From: Nitzschia sp. pyKryTriq1
Lineage: Eukaryota > Bacillariophyta > Bacillariophyceae > Bacillariales > Bacillariaceae
Direction of reading: 5' to 3'
NCBI GenBank assembly: GCA_956465555.1
Contig: OY101125.1
Span: forward strand, 436,501 to 500,500
DNA: 64,000 nucleotides
Numbering within the stretch: position 1 is the first letter of the stretch; every line of letters starts with the position of its first letter. The position numbers and the translations under genes are program-made. Below, piece after piece: positions 32,939-40,823 of the stretch. Under the pieces are notes generated by a model, which was not told the origin of the DNA, did not search any database, and saw only the letters and a program-made list of their open reading frames with translations.

Positions 32939-34378
32939 CTAAAAGGCAAGCTGCTCTTGGTAGGGTTTGGCATCTCTAAAAGATGACTTGGTCGTAACAG
33001 GCGGCTGATTTTTGGCAGTATTCATTTTGTTGCCGTTACTCGCCATCTTTGATGCAGGGACAATGGGGAAGGACGCACAGTCGCTGACTCCACAAAGATT
33101 CTTGTTTCGTTCCATCCAAAAGTAACCTTCCACAACCATAACAAACAATAATAATAATTTCCGTTAGCCCAAAAAAGTCGAGAGTAGTCTAATCATCATC
33201 ACTGTCCAAATAATATGGCTGTTGGGCCTCGCACTACTTATTTACTTACCTTCCATTCCCCACGACGTCGACCACGAGTTTCGAACAATATAAAAGGGAA
33301 CCCCCGCTTCCGTCTCACCATATCCTACCGCGACAACAGCATGATTCACATCCATCGGTCCCGACTGACACATGGTCTGGTTGGTCGTCGCATTCCAGCT
33401 GTCATAGACGCCGTGGCTGTACAATCGAAAGTCATTCGAGACTTGATAGGCGATACTAACCGGTCCCACTTGGGCAATGGCAGCGACTAGATCCACTTCA
33501 TCGTACGACGTGATATTGTAGACTTCGGCGACATGGGCGCCCCACGAGACCGAGGACGCCACACAAGGGCCATTGTCGGCCGCACGGTAGAAATAGGAGT
33601 CCTCGGTATCCAAACCTCCAGCATCTTTAATATATTCGAAGGCATGACTGGGTAAACCTCCATGGCATCCGTGATTGTCGTACGGAAAGGCGCAATCCAA
33701 CAATTGCTGTTCCGCCAGTCCCGTCCACTGCGTACAGTCCACTCCATCCGGTTGAGCACCGTGCAAGCAAGTGTGCGCTTCGAGGGTTCCAGTGGTCGAA
33801 AAGGTCCAGCAAGATCCACAAGACTTTTGATTTTTAATAGGAGTGATAATTCCTCGGGTCCTCCAATCCACAAACTTGGGAAGATCGCCGCTCTTGAGAA
33901 CACGTTCTTCTGGTAGTAGATCTTGTAGTTTGCCCGACGATGTGTGAGTGGCCGAACAATTCTGACTTTCCATCAAATACTGGGCCGCAAATTCGTCTCC
34001 GGTCATGTCGGCAAAGGGAGATTTCATCGTCATGACATACTTGGTATGTCCTCGTTGGTACGCTTCATTATGACGCTTGACAATATCGATATTGGCTTGA
34101 AAGATTTCATACCGTTGACGATATTCCTCGGGTGTCGCATAATAACTGGTTTCAGGGTTGCCGTTGCTGTCGTTGTCGTGCTGCCATGCCAGCCACTCAT
34201 CAAACTCCAACAGAAAATCTTCCGCGTGGAACGAAGACGAAGAAGACGACAAGGTTGATTCTGCAGCTTCAGCCCATGACGACGAAGATGATGATTGAAT
34301 GCTGCTGCTGCTGCTGCTGCTGATCAACAATGCCAACAGGGCAGTACCTGTAGCTCCTCTGAATGTCAAACCCAGCAT
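32939..34378 (-). CDS. Papain-family cysteine peptidase (cathepsin-like) with inhibitor propeptide
   Basis: Exons are 33250-34378 and 32939-33126. The phase-1 intron (123 nt, GTAAGT...GGAAG) joins 'TSWGMEG' to 'GYFWMERN', giving 438 aa. Residues 1-23 are a signal peptide, then a Ser-rich stretch. An I29-type propeptide follows: 'LLEFDEWLAWQHD' and 'YRQRYEIFQANIDIVKRHNEAYQRG'. The mature C1 domain starts at 'LPKFVDWRTRGIITPIKNQKSCGSCW', with the oxyanion Gln and catalytic Cys. The catalytic His is in 'MDVNHAVVAVGYG' and the Asn in 'YIVRNSWSTSWG'. All active-site residues are present. Predicted vacuolar or secreted. A decayed copy of the start of this gene lies at 39664-39840. Confidence 0.9.
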
Positions 34379-34596
34379 CGTGTAGTTTTTTACAATGCCG
34401 TGCTGGTACTGAAAAGCAAAGAAGAAGAAACGTAATGAAAGCGAGGACGAATGACGACGAATAAGGACGAAGGAAAGTAAGAAAAGATCTACCGACTACC
34501 GATACGCAGTACAGTACCTGGTACCATGGTACTGGTACTGTACTTTACAGGTACAGTTTGCTACAGTATTACCTGTGGTACGGTACGGTACCAGGC

Positions 34597-35405
34597 AGGG
34601 GTCCATAGCTCAGATGGGGTATGAAGCTTCGCCCTTCGCTCTCATCCATGTTAGGCCCGGACCTCGCAGCATATCGCGTGTTTTCTCGTGTTGTACGATT
34701 CGCTAGACAACACCGTAGTGAAAAATTATCTCCGGATTACGGTCGGAACACGCACTATTTCCAACGCGACACAACGTGCACATCCACATCTGCCCACGTG
34801 ATATCACGTGTTGTAGTATCTACTTGTCCGGCAATGGATCACTATCACCAAATTCAACGATTGACGTTACGAATCGTCTAAGTATGTTTAGGTGGAGTGT
34901 GCTGTTCAAGAGTATGACCTCCAGAGCTGTTTATGATCATTTCAGAGCTGGCCCATTTTACATAGTGATATCGCGAAACAGGCCGATTTTACATAGAAAA
35001 AATCTCTCGCGATATTACTATGTAAAATGGGCCAAGCTCTGAAATGATCATAAACAGCTCTGAAGGTCATACTCTTGAACAGCACACTCCACCTAAACAT
35101 ACTTAGACGATTCGTAACGTCAATCGTTGAATTTGGTGATAGTGATCCATTGCCGGACAAGTAGATACTACAACACGTGTTATCACGTGGGCAGAGTGGA
35201 TGTGCACGTTGTGCCGCGTTGGAAATAGTGCGTGTTCCGACCGTAATCCGGAGATAATTTTTCACTACGGTGTTATCTAGCGAATCGTACAACACGAGAA
35301 AACACGCGATAGCCCGCAAGGTCCGGGCCTAACATGGTTGAAAGCACTCTTAGTGAATTTGCGCGCAGGAGCTCGAAGCTTCATACCCCATCTGAGCTAT
35401 GGACC
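34597..35405. mobile_element. Long imperfect palindrome (foldback-like element)
   Basis: The left arm (34597-34976) and right arm (35007-35405) are inverted copies with few mismatches, around a 30-nt spacer (34977-35006). The ends read GGGGTCCATAGCTCAGATGGGG and its complement, next to GGTACCA on both sides. Arm differences are mostly single bases. One block near the outer end was replaced: left 34629-34644 versus a longer block at right 35336-35371. There is no open frame of note. The element is absent from the homologous position of the segmental duplication, which fits an insertion such as a foldback/MITE-like element or two inverted short interspersed elements. Confidence 0.7.
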
Positions 35406-35454
35406 CCTGGTACCAGGTACACTTGTACCTGGGGGAGACTTCGCACCCCCAACC

Positions 35455-35864
35455 AGAGACGGACAGACCAGAAGTCGACCAGAGTGCGCCAAATAATATC
35501 CAACCCACCGACGAGAGACTGCAATACACAGGACACGGCACAAGACAGTCAAGTCGACCAGAGTGCGCCAAATAATATCCAACCGACCGACGAGAGACGA
35601 CCGATGATCACACAAGATCATCGATCAAACGAACATCGCTTCGTCTTCGAGTTACCAGTAAGAATAGTTTAAAAAACCCGCCCACCATCCCTTACACCTT
35701 GAAACGAGGCAAGGTGATGTACCAAAGGGTAACCCGAAAGACAGAGAACCGCTACGCAGTTCGAAGTCGAGTAGGGTCTTAGGCCAACGAATTTGAAAGA
35801 CTACACTAACATTCATCGGTCTATACTGTCCGAGAGAGTTGAGGGCTGGTTGGCGCCTGCGCCA
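35455..35864 (+). repeat. Dispersed repeat, copy 2, with internal 79-bp tandem duplication
   Basis: Homologous to 13905-14246. Unlike copy 1, it carries an internal direct duplication: 'AAGTCGACCAGAGTGCGCC', 'AAATAATATCCAACC' and 'GACGAGAGAC' occur at about 35472-35520 and again 79 nt later. It ends in GGCGCCTGCGCCA as copy 1 does. Confidence 0.6.
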
Positions 35865-36321
35865 TCCGGGCGGGCGCGCCGGTCCGGTCGGGTACGTACC
35901 CCCGCCCAGTAGAGTGGGTCGTACGTACTGTGCAAAATGCCCAGCGAACCCCCGCGCAAACACTCCCGCGTAATAGCCCAGTATTGTATGAAGTCTAATT
36001 ATAAAAGACCTCGCATTGAGAGTTCTCATAAACGTAATATCCTGAGAATGACGCGAATCTCATCCATTTGTTCACAAAAATAAATCCATACTAGGTACCG
36101 GTACTACAGGATCCATAGTCTACGAGGAATACAGGTACTCGTAGATAGTATCCAAAAAGAAAAACAACAACAAACGTGTCACTGTTCTTCAGAACGCTTT
36201 CTTTCTGAGCACAAGCACTTGTAGTCGCATCTTCATCAACATCAACATCAGCTATCACTTCTCCGTCTCATCCATCCACAAACCACCAAATTCAAATCAC
36301 GTCAAACAGCAACCATCAAAC

Positions 36322-38385
36322 ATGTCCCTCGAAAGCGTTGTCGAAAGCCTGGGCGCAATCTTTGGCCGCGGTGGAGGCCGAAAAGCGGATCAGCCCGATC
36401 AAGAATCCCCCGATGAAGTAGTATTCACAGGAGGAAACCTTCCCTGGTACATGGAGCCTCCCGAGCCGGGCGAATCCAAGCTTACCATCGTCCAGATCAC
36501 CGACGTGTACACCCTGGATAACTTTGCATCACTCAAGACGATGCTGAAGCAGATACGAGCTTCTCAAGGCCCCAACGCGCAAGTCGTCTCAATGCTCACG
36601 GGCGACTTTCTTTCTCCCTATTTACTATCGTCTATTGATCGCGGCGCCGGCATGATGGCGGCGCTCAAAGCCACGCCTATTGATATTTTGACGTGGGGGA
36701 ACCACGAGGCGGACATTCCCCATGCGGCGACCTGCAAACATTGCAAGGACTGGCCCGGTATTTGGATCAACAGCAACATGCAAAGTCATGACATGATGAA
36801 GTACCAAGTTCCGTACCATATTATCGAAATTCCATCCAGCGATGGGACTCAAACCCGCAAGATTGGTCTCGTAGCCGTCTTGTCGAACGATCCCAAGCTG
36901 TACGCGCACTTCAAGTCCCCCGGCGCCTTTGGGGGAGCCACTATCGAAGACCCGTGGGAGACGCTCCGGTATTACGAAAAATTGCTCACCGAAGAACATG
37001 GCTGCGATCTCGTCCTTCCTCTGGAACATTTGTATATTCCCGAAAACATCAAGACTTGTGAAAACTTTTCGTTTCCTCTCATTCTGAGTGGACACGATCA
37101 TCACCGTGTCGATCAGACCATTCAAGGCACACGTCTCATCAAGCCCGGTATGAATGGAATACATGCCGCAGTCGTCGAAATCTCGTGGCCCGACGATGGC
37201 GATGGAACGAATGATACGATGCCCAAAATTCGAAATGCCTTTGTCGAGGTCTCCCAGTTTCCAGCCGATCCCGAACTCAAAAAGAAGACGGATGCGGCCT
37301 ATGAAGTCCTGGCTCCCTTGCGAAATACCGAACTCGCCATGGTACCTCCTCAATACTTTCCGTTGTCCTCCACGCGAGCCCGCGGGGAACTGTGCACCAT
37401 GGGAAGACTGATTTGTGATTTTTTAAGGTCCAGTATAGAACAATCCAGAGAACCGGGAGAGACCAAGGTGGATGCGGTCATTCTCATGGGTGGAAATATA
37501 CGGGGAGCAGCAGAATATCCGGAGGGGAGTTTCTTTTCGTTGGAAATGCTAGAAGCTGAAATCAAATCCGACGAAGTCATTGGTGTGGTTCCGATACCCG
37601 GATCCGTATTGGCGGCCGGGATTGAATCGACACATCAAGGGGAACCCAAGCCTGGCTGGATGCAATTTGATGAAGGAGTTGTCATGGACGAGAATACCAA
37701 GAAGATCATCAAGGTCGGTGGGGCTCCACTCGATCCGAATCGAATCTATCATGTGGCTACCAAGATTTCCGATTTGACCAATGGTCAATCCCCGCCCCTC
37801 AAGGAATACTTCTTGGCGCATATGGACTTGTTGCCAATGAAGGGTGACTACATCAACATTCAGTCGGAACTCATGGGCTTCTTTGCTAGAAATCTCTTTC
37901 GAAAACTTTGGAAGGCGACGGAAAAGCACATGTCTACCGACGACTTGTTGGATCTCGAAGAAGAAGGCGCCAGCAAGGCCGAGACGCTCGAGCTGGAAAG
38001 TCAATTGCGATTCTCTGTGTTGGATCAAAATGGCGATGGTATTCTCAGCGTCGAAGACATTCACGTCGGTCTTCGAGACTATTTGGGACTGTCTGTCTAC
38101 GAAGAGGAAATGACACTCGCCAAGATCATTCACGACAATGCCAATGTCACGGAAAGTGGACATGTGACCGTCGACGACTTTGAAGTCTTTTGCACCGGAG
38201 GTTTGCCCAAAGAATTCCGGCCCCTGAAACGAGGCAACTCGATCAACAAGGCCTTTCCAGAGCCTGTGGAGAAGCCTCATTCTACCCATAGTGGTGGGTC
38301 TCCCTCTTCGTCTTTGATGGGCTTCCATAGCGGTAGCGGCAGCACCAGCCAACAAACAGTCGGAACTCATGGGCTTCTTTGCTAG
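36322..38385 (+). CDS. 5'-nucleotidase-like metallophosphatase with EF-hands, copy A (C-terminus replaced)
   Basis: 687 aa, single exon. The metallophosphatase domain has 'IVQITDVYTLDNF' (motif I, D-x-Y instead of D-x-H), 'MLTGDFLSPYLLSS' (GD), 'ILTWGNHEADIPH' (GNHE), 'LPLEHL' and 'LILSGHDHHRV' (GHDHH). A 5'-nucleotidase C-terminal domain follows: 'TMGRLICDFLRSS', 'VDAVILMGGNIRG' and 'SVLAAGIES'. Near residue 570 an EF-hand loop DQNGDGILSVED is followed by a weaker one, NVTESGHVTVDD. The N-terminus has no clear signal peptide. The last 8 residues (VGTHGLLC) replace the 45-residue tail of copy B, because the reading frame runs into the second 496-bp repeat unit and stops there. Confidence 0.85.
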   Translation: MSLESVVESLGAIFGRGGGRKADQPDQESPDEVVFTGGNLPWYMEPPEPGESKLTIVQITDVYTLDNFASLKTMLKQIRASQGPNAQVVSMLTGDFLSPYLLSSIDRGAGMMAALKATPIDILTWGNHEADIPHAATCKHCKDWPGIWINSNMQSHDMMKYQVPYHIIEIPSSDGTQTRKIGLVAVLSNDPKLYAHFKSPGAFGGATIEDPWETLRYYEKLLTEEHGCDLVLPLEHLYIPENIKTCENFSFPLILSGHDHHRVDQTIQGTRLIKPGMNGIHAAVVEISWPDDGDGTNDTMPKIRNAFVEVSQFPADPELKKKTDAAYEVLAPLRNTELAMVPPQYFPLSSTRARGELCTMGRLICDFLRSSIEQSREPGETKVDAVILMGGNIRGAAEYPEGSFFSLEMLEAEIKSDEVIGVVPIPGSVLAAGIESTHQGEPKPGWMQFDEGVVMDENTKKIIKVGGAPLDPNRIYHVATKISDLTNGQSPPLKEYFLAHMDLLPMKGDYINIQSELMGFFARNLFRKLWKATEKHMSTDDLLDLEEEGASKAETLELESQLRFSVLDQNGDGILSVEDIHVGLRDYLGLSVYEEEMTLAKIIHDNANVTESGHVTVDDFEVFCTGGLPKEFRPLKRGNSINKAFPEPVEKPHSTHSGGSPSSSLMGFHSGSGSTSQQTVGTHGLLC

Positions 38386-39280
38386 AAATCGCTTTCGAAA
38401 ACTTTGGAAGGCGACGGAAAAGCACATGTCTACCGACGACTTGTTGGATCTCGAAGAAGAAGGCGCCAGCAAGTCCGAGACGCTCGAGCTGGAAAGTCAA
38501 TTGCGATTCTCTGTGTTGGATCAAAATGGCGATGGTATTCTCAGCGTCGAAGACATTCACGTCGGTCTTCGAGACTATTTGGGACTGTCTGTCTACGAAG
38601 AGGAAATGACACTCGCCAAGATCATTCACGACAATGCCAATGTCACGGAAAGTGGACATGTGACCGTCGACGACTTTGAAGTCTTTTGCACCGGAGGTTT
38701 GCCCAAAGAATTCCGGCCCCTGAAACGAGGCAACTCGATCAACAAGGCCTTTCCAGAGCCTGTGGAGAAGCCTCATTCTACCCATAGTGGTGGGTCTCCC
38801 TCTTCGTCTTTGATGGGCTTCCATAGCGGTAGCGGCAGCACCAGCCAACAAACAGTCGGAACTCATGGGCTTCTTTGCTAGAAATCGCTTTCGAAAACTT
38901 TGGAAGGCGACGGAAAAGCACATGTCTACCGACGACTTGTTGGATCTCGAAGAAGAAGGCGCCAGCAAGTCCGAGACGCTCGAGCTGGAAAGTCAATTGC
39001 GATTCTCTGTGTTGGATCAAAATGGCGATGGTATTCTCAGCGTCGAAGACATTCACGTCGGTCTTCGAGACTATTTGGAACTGTCTGTCTACGAAGAGGA
39101 AATGACACTCGCCAAGATCATTCACGACAATGTCAATGTCACGGAAAGTGGACATGTGACCGTCGACGACTTTGAAGTCTTTTGCACCGGAGGTTTGCCC
39201 AATGAATTCCAACCTCTCCAACAACGAGGCAACTCGATCAACAAGGCCTTTCCAGAGCCTGTGGAGAATCATCAATCTAT
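37861..39280 (+). repeat. 496-bp tandem repeat, three units, covering the EF-hand module
   Basis: Units start at 37861, 38357 and 38853, each with 'CAGTCGGAACTCATGGGCTTC'; the third decays after about 39275. The unit length is one more than a multiple of three, so every junction shifts frame. Units 2 and 3 share changes absent from unit 1 (AATCGC for AATCTC; AAGTCC for AAGGCC). Unit 3 also has private changes (LEL for LGL, NVNV for NANV, NEFQPLQQRG for KEFRPLKRG), so this is not a simple assembly duplication. Confidence 0.9.
38369..38881 (+). CDS. EF-hand module ORF from repeat unit 2 (expression uncertain)
   Basis: 170 aa, starting MGFFARNRFRKLWKATEKHM. It corresponds to the last quarter of the nucleotidase and has the EF-hand loop DQNGDGILSVED plus the weaker second loop. 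Its ATG lies inside the stop region of copy A: ATGGGCTTCTTTGCTAG is read as an ATG in this frame and as the TAG stop in the upstream frame, a 17-nt overlap. It ends the same way (VGTHGLLC). It could be made by termination-reinitiation, from its own transcript, or not at all. Confidence 0.4.
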   Translation: MGFFARNRFRKLWKATEKHMSTDDLLDLEEEGASKSETLELESQLRFSVLDQNGDGILSVEDIHVGLRDYLGLSVYEEEMTLAKIIHDNANVTESGHVTVDDFEVFCTGGLPKEFRPLKRGNSINKAFPEPVEKPHSTHSGGSPSSSLMGFHSGSGSTSQQTVGTHGLLC

Positions 39281-39326
39281 CATCGATTGCCTACCTGTAG
39301 CCTGCACGCTGAAATCTCCTCAATAA
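38865..39326 (+). CDS. EF-hand module ORF from repeat unit 3 (expression uncertain)
   Basis: 153 aa, overlapping the previous ORF by 17 nt in the same ATGGGCTTCTTTGCTAG arrangement. The EF-hand pair is intact. The C-terminus diverges after 'FPEPVEN' into 'HQSIIDCLPVACTLKSPQ'. The frame has stayed open despite several private substitutions, which weakly suggests selection or recent origin. Confidence 0.4.
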   Translation: MGFFARNRFRKLWKATEKHMSTDDLLDLEEEGASKSETLELESQLRFSVLDQNGDGILSVEDIHVGLRDYLELSVYEEEMTLAKIIHDNVNVTESGHVTVDDFEVFCTGGLPNEFQPLQQRGNSINKAFPEPVENHQSIIDCLPVACTLKSPQ

Positions 39327-40823
39327 TATCGATAACTTCACATCATCGAGATGAATGAATGCTTGCCACCGCAGCTACTTGTTACTTCTTCGTGCTTGCT
39401 CTTCAACGATAGCCCGTCGCCCTTTGATGCTTGTTTCTTGTTTCGTGAGTATCAAAATACCGCACATCGCCCCGACGGCGAAGACTCACGCCTCCTCCTC
39501 AAAGATTTTGCTGGGCTGCGAGCTGGGGGGATCCTCATCTACGATGTTGGGGTTCAATTCGGGTTACAAGTTAAAACTCGAGGAAAGTCCCTGTAGATGT
39601 AGTACCAAGTTGTATGCAGTAGCTTCATTACAAACAACACATCCATCAGAAATAATCAGACCATGATGATATTCCTCTTGTGGTGTCTCACCAGGATAAT
39701 AACAGTAATTGGTTTCAGGGCCGTCGCCATCGTCTGTGCTGCCATGCCAACCACTCGGCCCATCACGATGATGAGGTGGTGCTGCTGATCAATAATGCCA
39801 ACACGGCAGTAGCTCCTCCTCTGGAAGTCAAACCCAACATCATTTTGCTTGAATGTTGTGTTACTGCAGTCTACGAGTAATACCTTGAGACCTCAAACGC
39901 AATTAAGAAAGGAAATAATAATAAAATAACAATGAAAGCGACGAGGAATGACAAATAATCAAAAGAAAGAAAAGAAGATCTTTGATCTTTGTATCTCCTC
40001 TCTCTCCTCGCGTCACTCGTCGGGCTTGCATGCGGTCGCTCGGCGCTGCTCGCGGCTGCAATCACACGAATGTGTGCCAGTGCACGGCGGGGGCGGCGGG
40101 CGGTTCTTTTTGGATCCTTTTAGAAGGTCGTCGCACGCAGTACAGGTACTCGCACAGTGGTACTTGTGCTGGATTCCCTCTACTCTAGTGTCAAGTGCAG
40201 GGCATATGATAAAAAACAGGGAGGGTTCGTTTTGTTACGGTTCTCCCTCGCTTGATCCAGTACCCCTTTGAGAACCCTGTGAATTTTCATTGCTTCAAAT
40301 TCTCCGAAACGTCTCGGGGGTTGAATTGCGAGGTCGATCTCACTTCGGTGGTGCGAGGTGCGTGCGAGGTCAGATACCTATTCCGACTGAAGAGGTCTAA
40401 TTTTCTATGAATTCAGCTGGTTGCTTTTCACTGCGAAGAATCCGTAAATCGTGGTGCCTGCTGCGAGTACGAGGTCTAAAATCCCGAGAATGACGCGAAG
40501 ACGAATCCATTTTCAATTTTCCCCTTCTTCACAAAAATCGCTCCAAATCGAACATTTTTTGCAACAATAGCAACAACAAGAAGACATCGGCAGTTTGGGG
40601 AACGAGCGGGTTCGTGTGTGCAAGCCCCACGGTACCGTATAACAACGAACGTGTCATTATTCTTCAGAACGCTTTCCTTCCGAGCACAAGCACTTGTAGT
40701 CGCATCTTCATCAACATCAACATCAGCTATCACTTCTCCTCCATCTCATCCATCCACAAACCACAAAAGCAACAAACTCCTCCACCACCGAAGTCAAGTC
40801 ACGTCAAACAGCAACCATCAACC
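39327..40823. other. Intergenic region with peptidase pseudogene and nucleotidase copy B 5' flank
   Basis: Besides the pseudogene (39664-39840), this stretch holds the diverged peptidase 5' flank (39841-39975), a GTAC cluster near 40140-40170 and the duplicated nucleotidase leader (about 40650-40823). The leader matches 36165-36321, with 'GAACGCTTTC', 'GAGCACAAGCACTTGTAGTCGCATC' and similar blocks. Confidence 0.6.
39664..39840 (-). pseudogene. Decayed 5' fragment of the papain-family peptidase gene
   Basis: Starts MLGLTSRGGATAVLALLISS, compared with MLGLTFRGATGTALLALLIS in the intact gene at 32939-34378, then hits a stop within about 26 codons. Past the stop, homology to the propeptide coding region continues ('GPETNYCYYPGETPQEEY' against 'NPETSYYATPEEY'), then ends. 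The mature peptidase domain is missing. It is in the same orientation and on the same side of a nucleotidase gene as the intact copy, so it is the partner piece of the segmental duplication. Confidence 0.7.

Larger units (their letters stand above)
34379..36321. other. Divergent intergenic region with palindrome and dispersed repeat
   Basis: Separates the peptidase (-) and nucleotidase copy A (+). Order: peptidase 5' flank, a dense GTAC cluster (34500-34595), long palindrome (34597-35405), dispersed repeat copy 2 (35455-35864), then nucleotidase 5' flank. The equivalent region of the duplicated segment (about 39841-40823) lacks the palindrome and the dispersed repeat. Confidence 0.7.

Noticed and set aside
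34597-34700. A true tRNA gene at the palindrome end
   Set aside because: The A-box match is good, but no B box, T-arm or cloverleaf could be folded.
40614-40823. 70-codon N-terminal extension of nucleotidase copy B
   Set aside because: The matching leader of copy A is not open in the same frame, and both copies share the MSLES start, so the extension is a leader read-through.
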